Source: an uncultured Lachnospiraceae bacterium (lineage in GTDB: Bacteria; Bacillota; Clostridia; Lachnospirales; Lachnospiraceae). Taken from it: DNA of 60,142 bases. The notes beneath the pieces are model-generated. The model was not told where the DNA came from and ran no database searches. It worked only from the letters and a program-made list of their open reading frames with translations. The DNA is taken from the NCBI GenBank assembly GCA_910588825.1, contig CAJURF010000012.1, forward strand, positions 3,309-63,450. Reading direction: 5' to 3'. Of the stretch, positions 34,245-42,766 are shown piece after piece. How positions within the stretch are numbered: position 1 is the stretch's first letter; every line of letters begins with the position of its first letter. The position numbers and the translations under genes were made by a program.

Positions 34245-34670
34245 TTACTCCTCCACTGTTATTCCCATACTCTTGGCTGTTCCAATGATCATGCTCATGG
34301 CAGCCTCCAGGGAACCCGCATTCAAATCTTTCATCTTCGTCTCGGCAATCTCCTGAATCTGGGCTTTTGTCACGCTCCCCACCTTCACTTTGTTGGGAGT
34401 ACCGGAACCAGACTTTATGTTACAGGCCTTTTTTAACAACACGGCAGCTGGCGGAGTCTTTGTGATAAAGCTGAAGCTTCTATCCGCATAAACTGTAATC
34501 ACCACGGGGATCAGCACGTCCCCCATATCTGCGGTTTTTGCATTGAACTCTTTCGTAAACTGTACAATATTCACACCGTGCTGCCCCAGTGCCGGGCCAA
34601 CCGGCGGTGCTGGCGTTGCCTTGCCAGCAGGAATCTGTAATTTAATATATCCTTCTACCTTTTTTGCCAT
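34245..34670 (-). CDS. rplK: 50S ribosomal protein L11
   Basis: The product from the ATG at 34670 is 141 residues beginning MAKKVEGYIKLQIPAGKATP and continuing PPVGPALGQHGVNIVQF, standard L11. The GGAGG site (CAAGGAGGTGCC) lies just before 34670, so the longer frame reaching 34727 is rejected. It lies between nusG and rplA. Confidence 0.98.
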   Translation of the reverse strand: MAKKVEGYIKLQIPAGKATPAPPVGPALGQHGVNIVQFTKEFNAKTADMGDVLIPVVITVYADRSFSFITKTPPAAVLLKKACNIKSGSGTPNKVKVGSVTKAQIQEIAETKMKDLNAGSLEAAMSMIIGTAKSMGITVEE

Positions 34671-34727
34671 TCTAGGCACCTCCTTGTGGTCTTGGCGGGA
34701 GCTGTTCTTCCCTCCCACTGTTAACAT

Positions 34728-35252
34728 CTACATTTTTTGTACGTCAGAAAAACTGATCTCTACAGGTGTCTCACTGCCAAACAGTTCCACACCTATGGTG
34801 ACTAACTGTTTCTGGGGATTCACACTGCGGACAACGCCGCTGGTATCTTTCCAGGGTCCTCCCATTACCATAATCAGATCGCCCTCTTTGTAATCCACCT
34901 CGACAGCCCTTGTCTCAATCTGAATGCCCAGGGATCTCATTTCTTCTTCTGTCAGAGGAACCGGCTTGGACCCCGGCCCCACAAATCCGGTCACGCCCCT
35001 TGTATTTCTCACCACGTACCAGGTATCGTCATTCATAATCATATACAACAGGACATAGCCCGGAAACAACTTCTTCTGAACAACTTTCTGCATGTCGTTC
35101 TTCATCTCCACCACGTCCTGCAGGGGAACGCACACCTCCAGAATCTGCTCTTCCAGGTGCCGGTTGGCTATGGTCTTTTCAATATTTGCTTTTACTTTAT
35201 TCTCATAGCCGGAATAGGTATGTGCCACATACCATTTAGCTGTTTCTGACAT
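34728..35252 (-). CDS. nusG: transcription elongation/termination factor NusG
   Basis: 174 residues. The N-terminal NGN domain reads WYVAHTYSGYENKVKANIEKTI, then PGYVLLYMIMNDDTWYVVRNTRGVTGFVG. The C-terminal KOW domain has EGDLIMVMGGPWKDTSGVV. NusG binds RNA polymerase and modulates pausing. Standard position between secE and rplK. Confidence 0.98.
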   Translation of the reverse strand: MSETAKWYVAHTYSGYENKVKANIEKTIANRHLEEQILEVCVPLQDVVEMKNDMQKVVQKKLFPGYVLLYMIMNDDTWYVVRNTRGVTGFVGPGSKPVPLTEEEMRSLGIQIETRAVEVDYKEGDLIMVMGGPWKDTSGVVRSVNPQKQLVTIGVELFGSETPVEISFSDVQKM

Positions 35253-35278
35253 ATTTTCACCCTTTTCACATTCGCCGC

Positions 35279-35503
35279 TTATTTCACCAGAAGGTTAATA
35301 CCTTCCAGGATCGCTGCATCAAAAACACTGATTAAAACTCCCAGGACTGCTGTAATCGCCACCACGGCAACTGTCTGTTTCAACAGAGTCTGCCTGTCCG
35401 GCCAGATTATCTTCCTGAATTCCGCCTTCAGTCCGTCAAACCAGCCCAACACTCTGCCGTTTTCTTTCGCGCCGCTTTTTCCCTTCTTCTCTTTTTCTGC
35501 CAT
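35279..35503 (-). CDS. secE: preprotein translocase subunit SecE
   Basis: A 74-residue single-pass membrane protein. The amphipathic helix RVLGWFDGLKAEFRKIIWP and the transmembrane segment after TLLKQT (about 42-62) are typical of the short Firmicute SecE. Part of the SecYEG channel. Located between rpmG and nusG as usual. Confidence 0.96.
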   Translation of the reverse strand: MAEKEKKGKSGAKENGRVLGWFDGLKAEFRKIIWPDRQTLLKQTVAVVAITAVLGVLISVFDAAILEGINLLVK

Positions 35504-35526
35504 AACTCTGCCCTCGCAAATGCTGA

Positions 35527-35676
35527 TTACTTAGTTTCCTTGTGCAGAGTATGTTTCCTGCAGAATTTACAATACTTTCTGGTTTCCATTCTCTCAGGAT
35601 GGTTTTTCTTTTCCTTGGTCGTATTGTAATTACGCTGCTTACACTCTGTACATGCTAATGTAATTTTTACACGCAC
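35527..35676 (-). CDS. rpmG: 50S ribosomal protein L33
   Basis: A 49-residue protein read from a GTG at 35676 to TAA at 35527: MRVKITLACTECKQRNYNT, then a KNHPERMETRKYC stretch, ending RKHTLHKETK. Two CxxC pairs make it the zinc-binding form. A TGGAGG site precedes the GTG. It is first in the rpmG-secE-nusG-rplK-rplA run and sits behind a strong promoter. Confidence 0.95.
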   Translation of the reverse strand: MRVKITLACTECKQRNYNTTKEKKNHPERMETRKYCKFCRKHTLHKETK

Positions 35677-35773
35677 AACTTACACCTCCAGTATAATTCC
35701 TCAAACACACTGCACCGTCTCCGGAACAGGTATTTTTGAGCATAAAAAAAGACCTGATTATCGTCACCTTTGA

Positions 35774-35803
35774 AGTATAGCATACAAAATGGATGAAAGT
35801 CAA
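35774..35803 (-). promoter_or_regulatory. sigma-A promoter of rpmG-secE-nusG operon
   Basis: On the minus strand TTGACT (35798-35803), 18-base spacer, TATACT (35774-35779). Each box is one base from consensus. About 98 bp before the rpmG GTG. Confidence 0.75.
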
Positions 35804-35918
35804 GGTTTTTCGCATATTTCCGTCACTTATTCATCACCGGCCCTGCTTAACAGCAATATTTATTCATAAAAAGGAATACAGGCACAAATATGCCAGCCTG
35901 TACTCCTCTCCTGCCTGT

Positions 35919-38900
35919 TCAGCCTGCCGGGTTATGCAGCCAATAATCCATCCGCTCAATCAGCTGGGGAATATCCAGCGGTTTGGCCAGATGTCCGTTC
36001 ATTCCGCACTCTCTGCTGGCCGCAACATCCTCCCCGGAAACATTGGCGGACAGGGCTATAATAGGAATGGAAGCCGCATCTGCACGGGGCAGCTTGCGGA
36101 TAGCACGGGTGGCCTCAAAGCCATTCATGACAGGCATCTGAATATCCATCAATATCAGGTCATAATAGCCCTCCGGCATCTCAGCAAAGCGCTGCAGCCC
36201 CCTGCGGCCATCCACGGTACACTCTACCATTGCCCCAATCTCTCCGATTAATTCCATGGCAATTTCCCGATTCAGCTCATTATCCTCCACAAGAAGAATT
36301 CTACATCCCTGAAAAGAGGTATCCGAAACTTCCTCCTCAACCACATCCACTTCTCCCTGGGATTGTTCTGCCGGATTCTGCAGTCTCAATATTATGGCAG
36401 CCGTAAACTGGGAGCCTGCCCCCGGAGAACTTTCCACACGGATGGCACCGCCCATCATACGGGCAATATTCTGAGCAATAGACATCCCCAGCCCCACACC
36501 ATCTATATGGCTGACAGCCGCATCCTCTCCACGGCTGAACGGCTCGAAAATATGGGGGATGAATTCTTCCTCCATGCCAATGCCATTGTCACGGAAAACA
36601 AAGTCATAGGAACAGCAGCCGTGTTCCCTGGACTCGTGCTCCACCACTGATATTTCCAGTCTGCCTCCGGGGGGCGTGAATTTCACCGAGTTTCCCAAAA
36701 TATTCATAAAAATCTGCTGAAGCCGCTTTCTGTCTCCCAGAACATCCTCATGTTCCACCTGCATAGGATGCATTTCCAAATGCAGATTTTTCTCTTCCAC
36801 CTGGGGCCGGATGGACAAAACCACCTCCTCCATCACGTCAGACAGGCAGAATGCCTCTGCTTTCAGGTCAAAACTTCCTGATTTGATCTGGCTGATATCC
36901 AGAATCTCGTTCATGACGGAAAGCAGCTGTCTGCTGGACATGGACGCTTTATCCAGACACTCCTTCACCTTCTCCGGGTCATCCACATGGTCCGCCGCGA
37001 TTTTGATCATTCCCATGATCCCATTCATAGGCGTGCGCACATTGTGGCTCATACAGGAAATAAACTCCTGCTTGGAGGCATTGGCATAGTCTGCCGCTTC
37101 ACAGGCCGCCTGAAGGGCCAGCTGTTCCCGCATCTCTTTGCGCTTGCTCTCAGTTACGTCCTGGGCGGCATACACAATGGAGCGTGCCTTTCCCTGGGCA
37201 TCTGCCTGAGACATCACCGCAGTGCTGCGGATCCAGCCGTATTCCTCCGGCCTTGTATCTGACTTCTCCGGCAGTTTCCGATAAGCCAGCGTCACATACG
37301 GTTTCTTTTTACTCAGCGTCCTGCGCAGATTCTGCCTGCCCAGCACCTCCAGATATTCAGCCCTGTCATCAGGATGAACAAAATTTTCCGCATATATTTT
37401 CAATCCTGTGGCATAATCCACTTTGCCCTCCAGCGCCATTTCCACTTCAGGAAGCTGCTGAGTCACGCTGCGAAACGTGTCCTCTTCAAAATCTGCATAA
37501 TACGTGGCAAAAAACATCCCTCCAAGAGTGCTGATAATATCTGCCTGCTCCTGTTCCCCTTTCAGGCGGATTTCTTCCTCTGCTTTCTCCTGTGTAATAT
37601 CCCGCCCCAGAATATTTACAGACATCCGCTTGCCCCTGCGGGCATAAATCACATGCTGTTCAACCCACTGAAGATTTGTTCCCACCATGCGGTACTGGCA
37701 GATCTCTTCCGAATACTCTTTTGTGTTTGCCGCCTTCTGATACAGATGTTCAGGACTCATAACCCTGCGGAAATTTTCTGTATCATCGGGGGCAACTGTA
37801 GTCTCCAGGGCTTTTTGAAAATACTGATGATAGTTGCCTGTCAGGACTTTCGGGGCTGTGCTGTCCTCGTTAATCCACATCCGCTCACACTGTCCGTTCT
37901 CCAGGTAAACCGTAGTCATAACACTGTACCTGGACTTCAAAATAGCAGCCAGCTGCATGTCCCGCAGAGTCAGCGTATTCTCCTGGCGTACACGCCGGTC
38001 CACATTCTGCAGCGCAATAATGGTATAATTCTTAGCCCCATGGCTCTGCCCAAAATATGCGATAATTGCCATGTAACGGTATTCATGATCCTCTTCCCCC
38101 CGCCACTGACAGAGAATATCCTGCTTCTGCATAGCCGTATTTTTCGTCTGGCGCAGACCTTCCAGTGAAAACCTCTCGAAAACTTTTTCCCGGTCAGTGG
38201 GGTGGATCTGCTTGAGCAGCCGGGAATTCACAATCTCATCCCATTGAATCGTCCATGATTTCCAGCCGGTATGAGTATGTCCGTTTTCCCTCACCAGGTT
38301 CGCTTCTCCTGTGTCAAGATCTATGCCGTAAATACCAAAGTTCTGTTCCCCCAGCGTCCGGATCACCTCCTGGACACGGATGCTGGCATCATCCAGTTCC
38401 AAACTTTCCCGGAGAATATCATGTACATCTTTCACATAGAGAAAGGCCGCCTGGTCTCTGTCAAAGGGATTGGGATCTGCCACAATTTCCATCAGGTTCC
38501 AGCGGTAACCCTCCCCGGAGTGTCTGCGGTAACAGCAGCTTAATATCTCCTCCCCGCTGTCCAGAACACTTCTAATATGGTCCAGATGGGTAAACGAGAT
38601 AAAATTACTCATATCATCCGGATGAATGCCGCCGCTGTAAATAAACTGCCCCATCCAGCTGGAAAACGTATCGCTCTCATAACCGATCCCCCTGTCTTCC
38701 GGCCGCATCTTTACCACTTCATAAGAATCCTGTGTAAGATTCACCCGCAGTATTTTATGATAGGCATGACTGATCGCCTGGGCATGGGGCGCTACTGTAA
38801 TGATAAAAGCCGGAATCTGGTCTTCCCACCGGGTTCTAACTGCTGTGATATCCACCATTTCGCCAAAAGGATTATTATAAGCGATGGTGTGATTCTCCTG

Positions 38901-39101
38901 TTTATCACCAATGGTTAGAATGGGACAGCTGGTGCAGGAATGTTCCCCCAATTCATGACAGGTCATCCCCTTGCAGACATGGGGCGAGACCTCTCGTACC
39001 CGCTCATTGTAGTACAATATCTCATGATTATCTTCCCGGATAATAAAGACTCCGGTGGTTGGCACTGCCTGTAAAATTTTTTCATACTCTCGAATATCCA
39101 T
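35919..39101 (-). CDS. PAS-containing hybrid sensor histidine kinase with receiver domain
   Basis: A 1060-residue hybrid kinase. The N-terminal half is a series of PAS-like sensory modules: ILQAVPTTGVFIIREDNHEILYYN at the start, and later PAS/PAC blocks around IHPTDREK, VHPDDRAEY and VYAAQDVTESKRKE. The DHp box is SKQEFISCMSHNVRTPMNGIMGM, and the ATPase has NILGNSVKFTPPGG, FRDNGIGM and GVGLGMSIA. A C-terminal receiver domain follows: ILLVEDNELNREIA and LILMDIQMPVMNGFEATRAI. There are no transmembrane segments, so it is cytoplasmic. Start 39101 (MDIREYEKI) follows a GAAGGTGGAATT site; the ATG at 39155 lacks one. The gene stands alone, with no adjacent output regulator. Confidence 0.9.
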   Translation of the reverse strand: MDIREYEKILQAVPTTGVFIIREDNHEILYYNERVREVSPHVCKGMTCHELGEHSCTSCPILTIGDKQENHTIAYNNPFGEMVDITAVRTRWEDQIPAFIITVAPHAQAISHAYHKILRVNLTQDSYEVVKMRPEDRGIGYESDTFSSWMGQFIYSGGIHPDDMSNFISFTHLDHIRSVLDSGEEILSCCYRRHSGEGYRWNLMEIVADPNPFDRDQAAFLYVKDVHDILRESLELDDASIRVQEVIRTLGEQNFGIYGIDLDTGEANLVRENGHTHTGWKSWTIQWDEIVNSRLLKQIHPTDREKVFERFSLEGLRQTKNTAMQKQDILCQWRGEEDHEYRYMAIIAYFGQSHGAKNYTIIALQNVDRRVRQENTLTLRDMQLAAILKSRYSVMTTVYLENGQCERMWINEDSTAPKVLTGNYHQYFQKALETTVAPDDTENFRRVMSPEHLYQKAANTKEYSEEICQYRMVGTNLQWVEQHVIYARRGKRMSVNILGRDITQEKAEEEIRLKGEQEQADIISTLGGMFFATYYADFEEDTFRSVTQQLPEVEMALEGKVDYATGLKIYAENFVHPDDRAEYLEVLGRQNLRRTLSKKKPYVTLAYRKLPEKSDTRPEEYGWIRSTAVMSQADAQGKARSIVYAAQDVTESKRKEMREQLALQAACEAADYANASKQEFISCMSHNVRTPMNGIMGMIKIAADHVDDPEKVKECLDKASMSSRQLLSVMNEILDISQIKSGSFDLKAEAFCLSDVMEEVVLSIRPQVEEKNLHLEMHPMQVEHEDVLGDRKRLQQIFMNILGNSVKFTPPGGRLEISVVEHESREHGCCSYDFVFRDNGIGMEEEFIPHIFEPFSRGEDAAVSHIDGVGLGMSIAQNIARMMGGAIRVESSPGAGSQFTAAIILRLQNPAEQSQGEVDVVEEEVSDTSFQGCRILLVEDNELNREIAMELIGEIGAMVECTVDGRRGLQRFAEMPEGYYDLILMDIQMPVMNGFEATRAIRKLPRADAASIPIIALSANVSGEDVAASRECGMNGHLAKPLDIPQLIERMDYWLHNPAG

Positions 39102-39313
39102 AATTCCACCTTCATTTTTGCTGTCGACCGGATGTCTGTAAGAATCTGCTGTCATCTGACGGTCTGTCTTATGCTCTTATTGTACCATACAAAAACCCGT
39201 GACCGCAATCAAACTAAAAATAAATTATGGACTTTTTATGAAATTATTCCGGCCTGTATCAGAGCCGCTTTTTACTCCAATTCTACTTTAAGATATATAA
39301 GAACTGCCAGTCA

Positions 39314-40561
39314 TCATACCCATGTTATATGATTTTTAAAAGAAACCTTCTCCTCACCCTGTGTAATCACACCGATTTCATAACAGTTATAATATTTTTT
39401 CACCACTTCCGCCGCCCATTCTTTCCATTTTCCCGATACCACAATGACCAGGCCTGCTCCGCAGTTAAACGTTGAGAGCATCTCACTTTCTTCAATATTC
39501 CCTGCCCTGCGGATATAATGAAAAACAGGCGGTAATTTGAGTTCTGCCAGATTAATTTCCGCACACAGCCCTTTTGGAATGATTCTGCTCAGATTTCCCT
39601 GGATTCCTCCTCCGGTGATATGGGCCATGCCATGGACCCTGTCGTCCCCGAACAGCCCCTTTACCGCTTTATAATAGGGTGTATGGGGTTTCATAATCTG
39701 CTCTATAAATGTCTCCCCCTCAATTTTGTCCAATTTCATCTGAGGCATTTTGTCCATGAGAAGCCGTACCAGGGAATAGCCGTTTGTGTGGAGCCCATTG
39801 GATTCCACGGCAAGTACCGCATCACCCGGGGTAATCCTGGACCCATCTATGATATGTCCCGCAGAAACAATGCCTGCAATGCTGGATGTGAGAATATACA
39901 CACCTTTCTCCACCACCTGCGGCTGAACAGAAGTCTCCCCGCCCACCAGCGTACATTCATTTTCTCTGCACGCGTCCGAAATCCCTTTGATAAAAGACTT
40001 TACAGTCTCTTTCTCCGCATTTCCGCAGACAATGGTATCCAGCACAGCCAGCGGCACCGCCCCCATTACTGCAATATCGTTCACCAGGTGATTGATCATA
40101 TCATGGCAGATGGATTCGCTGTACCCGTATTCCATGGCCAGTTTCTGTTTGGAACCCGGCTCTTCTGATTTCAGCACCAGTACAGGATCCACATATTCCG
40201 GGAAAGAAATATCATATAATGAGGCAAAAGCCCCCATTCTATTTAACACACGACGGTCTTTCGTTTCCAGATACACGGCCATTTCCCTTTTGATGGCGTC
40301 TGTGTAGGATATATCCACTCCTGCCCTGCGGTATGAAAAATTTTCATTGGTTTTTTCTTTCCCTGCAAGTATCTCGTCCACAGAGACCTCTAACAGCTCA
40401 GCCAGCTCCACCAGCATCTCCACATTGGGCAGTGTCCCGTTCTCCCATTTGGAAACTGCCTGAAAAGATACCTGAAGCTTTTCTGCCACATCTGCCTGTG
40501 TCATCTTAAGATTTTTTCTTCTCTCGCTGATAAAGGCTGCGATCTTTTGATTGTCCAGCAT
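39314..40561 (-). CDS. HTH (XRE) - PurM-like fusion protein
   Basis: 415 residues. Residues about 7-60 are a Cro/CI-type helix-turn-helix: ERRKNLKMTQADVAEKLQVSFQAVSKWENG. From about 77 on it resembles AIR synthase (PurM): YRRAGVDISYTDAIKREM, HLVNDIAVMGAVPLAVLD, CTLVGGETSVQPQ, ESNGLHTNGYSLVR, ITGGGIQGNLSRIIP, and STFNCGAGLVIVV. The DGVGTK loop of PurM is replaced by EEPGSK (about 133-138), so cyclo-ligase activity is doubtful. AGGAGG is correctly spaced for the ATG at 40561. It is not beside purine genes. It may be a regulator that senses a purine intermediate; that is inference. Confidence 0.85.
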   Translation of the reverse strand: MLDNQKIAAFISERRKNLKMTQADVAEKLQVSFQAVSKWENGTLPNVEMLVELAELLEVSVDEILAGKEKTNENFSYRRAGVDISYTDAIKREMAVYLETKDRRVLNRMGAFASLYDISFPEYVDPVLVLKSEEPGSKQKLAMEYGYSESICHDMINHLVNDIAVMGAVPLAVLDTIVCGNAEKETVKSFIKGISDACRENECTLVGGETSVQPQVVEKGVYILTSSIAGIVSAGHIIDGSRITPGDAVLAVESNGLHTNGYSLVRLLMDKMPQMKLDKIEGETFIEQIMKPHTPYYKAVKGLFGDDRVHGMAHITGGGIQGNLSRIIPKGLCAEINLAELKLPPVFHYIRRAGNIEESEMLSTFNCGAGLVIVVSGKWKEWAAEVVKKYYNCYEIGVITQGEEKVSFKNHITWV

Positions 40562-40648
40562 AGCCTGACCTCCTATCATTTTCTATTAAATCATTCTATC
40601 AATCACAGACAAACGACAGCAATAACCAAATAGGAGAACTTTTCTCTC

Positions 40649-41677
40649 TCATTCAACTGTCCGTTGAACCTGGCCTTCTGCCAGTTTCGCATGAATATAA
40701 CGCTCTAATCCTTCCAATGTATCTATTTTAAAATTTTGTGATACTGTCTTAAAATATCGTTTTATATCCTCTTTCTCCATTACAATGTTGGATGGTTCCT
40801 GAATCCCATACCCTTCCCGGACTTTCTGCCATGGCTCCTCACAGTGTGTAATCTTCTCTAAAACCTTTCCGCTGTACTTCCCGAAAGATGCAAGAATCAA
40901 ATCCATCACTTTTTTTTCGTCATCAGAAAGTCGTTTCGCTTTTCCTGTAAACAAAACAAACCTATTGTCATCTATTGGATTATATTTAAAATCCCTGAAT
41001 AAAAAGTAGATTTTTTCATACACCGGACCATGCTGCCATGCCGCACAATTTTCTTCAAACAACGGCCTGTCAAAAAGAACCATATACACTGCCTGAATAT
41101 AATACAATAATTTTTGCAAAGCAAGGGGGGTAACTTCCTGCATCTGTTCAAAAATATACGCCACACACATAAGCATTTTATCAGACACATTAAATAATTC
41201 TTTCAGTTCTGCTGCTGCCTTTGCCGCTTTCTTATAAGCGGTATCGCCAATTTTATCCTTATTGTGTATCAGAAGCCTCTCCATATATTCCGGCTCCGAT
41301 AGAGCTTTCATCATAATATCCGAATAGGTTTTTGATGGAATCTGCCCAGCCAGATACCTGGAAATTGTCACTTCGCCAAAACCCAGCGCCAAAGATAACG
41401 GGGCCTTTCCAATATTATAGATCTTCATTAGTTTTCGTATATCTTCCACAGATATAATCCCTTCTGCTGCGCGGTACTGTTCCTCTCTCTCTTTGATATT
41501 CAAGTCAATGAGTCCGGAAATGCTCATCTCTTCCCCGCATTCTCTGCAGTAAGCTTTCGTAAGTATAAACTCATATTCCTGGCCGCGTATTATTTCCTTT
41601 TGAACTTCTCTTTTGATTTCATACTGCACTTCTTTCCTGCATTCAATGCAAAAGTCAACGTTCCTTTCTTTTGTCAT
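40649..41677 (-). CDS. Panacea-type antitoxin (zinc finger, HTH, DUF4065)
   Basis: 342 residues in three parts. The N-terminal YgiT/MqsA-like zinc finger has CIEC (Cys10, Cys13) and CREC (Cys44, Cys47). A helix-turn-helix follows at about 75-125, including LSLALGFGEVTISRYLAGQ. A Panacea/DUF4065 domain begins near 160: TPLALQKLLYYIQAVYMVLFDRPLFEENCAAWQHGPVYEKIYF. Panacea proteins are the neutralising partners of many different toxins. A small, apparently decayed gene lies 44 bp upstream in the same direction behind a consensus promoter. This gene looks intact. Confidence 0.85.
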   Translation of the reverse strand: MTKERNVDFCIECRKEVQYEIKREVQKEIIRGQEYEFILTKAYCRECGEEMSISGLIDLNIKEREEQYRAAEGIISVEDIRKLMKIYNIGKAPLSLALGFGEVTISRYLAGQIPSKTYSDIMMKALSEPEYMERLLIHNKDKIGDTAYKKAAKAAAELKELFNVSDKMLMCVAYIFEQMQEVTPLALQKLLYYIQAVYMVLFDRPLFEENCAAWQHGPVYEKIYFLFRDFKYNPIDDNRFVLFTGKAKRLSDDEKKVMDLILASFGKYSGKVLEKITHCEEPWQKVREGYGIQEPSNIVMEKEDIKRYFKTVSQNFKIDTLEGLERYIHAKLAEGQVQRTVE

Positions 41678-41721
41678 GTTCTTTCTCCTTATTTTATGGT
41701 ACCCTCTTTTGTATTCTCTGT

Positions 41722-41920
41722 TTATTTAAATGCATATTCTAAAATATGCTCTTGTCTGTGAAATGAGATTACAATTACAATTTTCATCAATGACATAACC
41801 CCTGTATAATGCTAAATTAGCCTGCCTATTTTTATTCATCTCTATTCTATACCGGTCCTCCAGAACCGCAGATTTTATTTCCTCTAAATATTGCTCAATT
41901 TCATGTTTTTCAATTAACAA
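41722..41920 (-). pseudogene. decayed toxin gene upstream of the Panacea antitoxin
   Basis: From a TTG at 41920 (behind GAGGAGG) the frame gives IEQYLEEIKSAVLEDRYRI, then MNKNRQANLALYRGYVIDE, a recognisable N-terminal half of a small toxin. It then loses sense and stops at 41726. Shifting by one base near 41783 gives a sensible end, KIVIVISFHRQEHILEYAFK, which stops at 41722. The middle of an expected 110-130-residue protein is missing. The simplest reading is an internal deletion that also shifts the frame. It could instead be a genuine 64-residue protein. Confidence 0.55.
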
Positions 41921-41974
41921 TAAAATCCTCCTCTCATGTGTTTTATGATTATATTTTTAATATTTCCTATCATC

Positions 41975-42003
41975 ATTATATTTGTATGATCAAATTTTGT
42001 CAA
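41975..42003 (-). promoter_or_regulatory. consensus sigma-A promoter of the toxin-antitoxin locus
   Basis: Minus strand TTGACA (41998-42003), 17-base spacer, TATAAT (41975-41980): a perfect match in both boxes. AAATATAAT occurs twice on the minus strand (41947-41955 and 41975-41983), the second within the -10. The two copies could be operator half-sites for the antitoxin HTH. Confidence 0.8.
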
Positions 42004-42029
42004 TATCCAATCATTCTATTTTTCCCAAA

Positions 42030-42064
42030 AGAAAAGGCAGAGATAAGAATACTTAATCTCTGCC
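42030..42064 (-). terminator. terminator after response regulator
   Basis: Minus strand GGCAGAGAT (42056-42064) pairs with ATCTCTGCC (42036-42044), followed by TTTTCTTTT. It begins 12 bp after the regulator stop. Confidence 0.85.
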
Positions 42065-42076
42065 TCCAAAATAATT

Positions 42077-42766
42077 TTACGCCTTAAACCGATACCCCAC
42101 GCCCCATATAGTCTCAATATACTGGGGTTTCGCAGTGCTGAACTCGATTTTCTCTCGTATCTTCTTAATATGCACAGTCACTGTGGCGATGTCACCGATG
42201 GACTCCATGTCCCAGATTTCCCGGAACAATTCCTCTTTTGTGAAAACCCGGTTGGGATTCTGGGCAAGGAATGTGAGCAGGTCGAATTCCTTTGTGGTAA
42301 ATGTGGTTTCCTCCCCGTTCACCCAGACCCTTCTGGCTGTTTTATCGATCTTGATGCCCCGGATTTCCACCACGTCGTTCTGGGGAATGCCGCTTCGTAC
42401 CAGACGGTTGTACCGTTCCAGGTGGGCTTTTACTCTGGCCACCAGCTCACTGGGGCTGAAAGGCTTGGTCATATAATCATCCGCTCCCAGCCCCAGGCCT
42501 CTGATTTTGTCTATGTCGTCTCTTTTCGCGGATACCATGATAATGGGAGTATTTTTGCAGTTTCTCACCTGCTTGCAGATTTCGAATCCATCCACTTCCG
42601 GCAGCATTAAATCCAGAATCAGCAGGTCTACATCCTCCTCCATGGCGATTTTCAATCCCGTATCCCCCCGATTGGCAATTGCCACCTCAAATCCGCTTAG
42701 CTCCAGATAATCTTTCTCCAAATCTGCAATTGCTTCTTCGTCTTCAATAATCAAGATCTTACTCAT
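42077..42766 (-). CDS. OmpR-family response regulator
   Basis: 229 residues. Receiver domain: ILIIEDEEAIADLEKDYL with acidic residues at 8-10, phospho-Asp52 in LLILDLMLPEVDG, then PIIMVSAKRDDIDKI and GADDYMTKPFSP. DNA-binding winged helix: FTTKEFDLLTFLAQNPNRVFTKEELFREIW and VTVHIKKIREKI. It overlaps the 3' end of its cognate kinase gene by 8 bp. The regulated genes are not evident from the window. Confidence 0.95.
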   Translation of the reverse strand: MSKILIIEDEEAIADLEKDYLELSGFEVAIANRGDTGLKIAMEEDVDLLILDLMLPEVDGFEICKQVRNCKNTPIIMVSAKRDDIDKIRGLGLGADDYMTKPFSPSELVARVKAHLERYNRLVRSGIPQNDVVEIRGIKIDKTARRVWVNGEETTFTTKEFDLLTFLAQNPNRVFTKEELFREIWDMESIGDIATVTVHIKKIREKIEFSTAKPQYIETIWGVGYRFKA

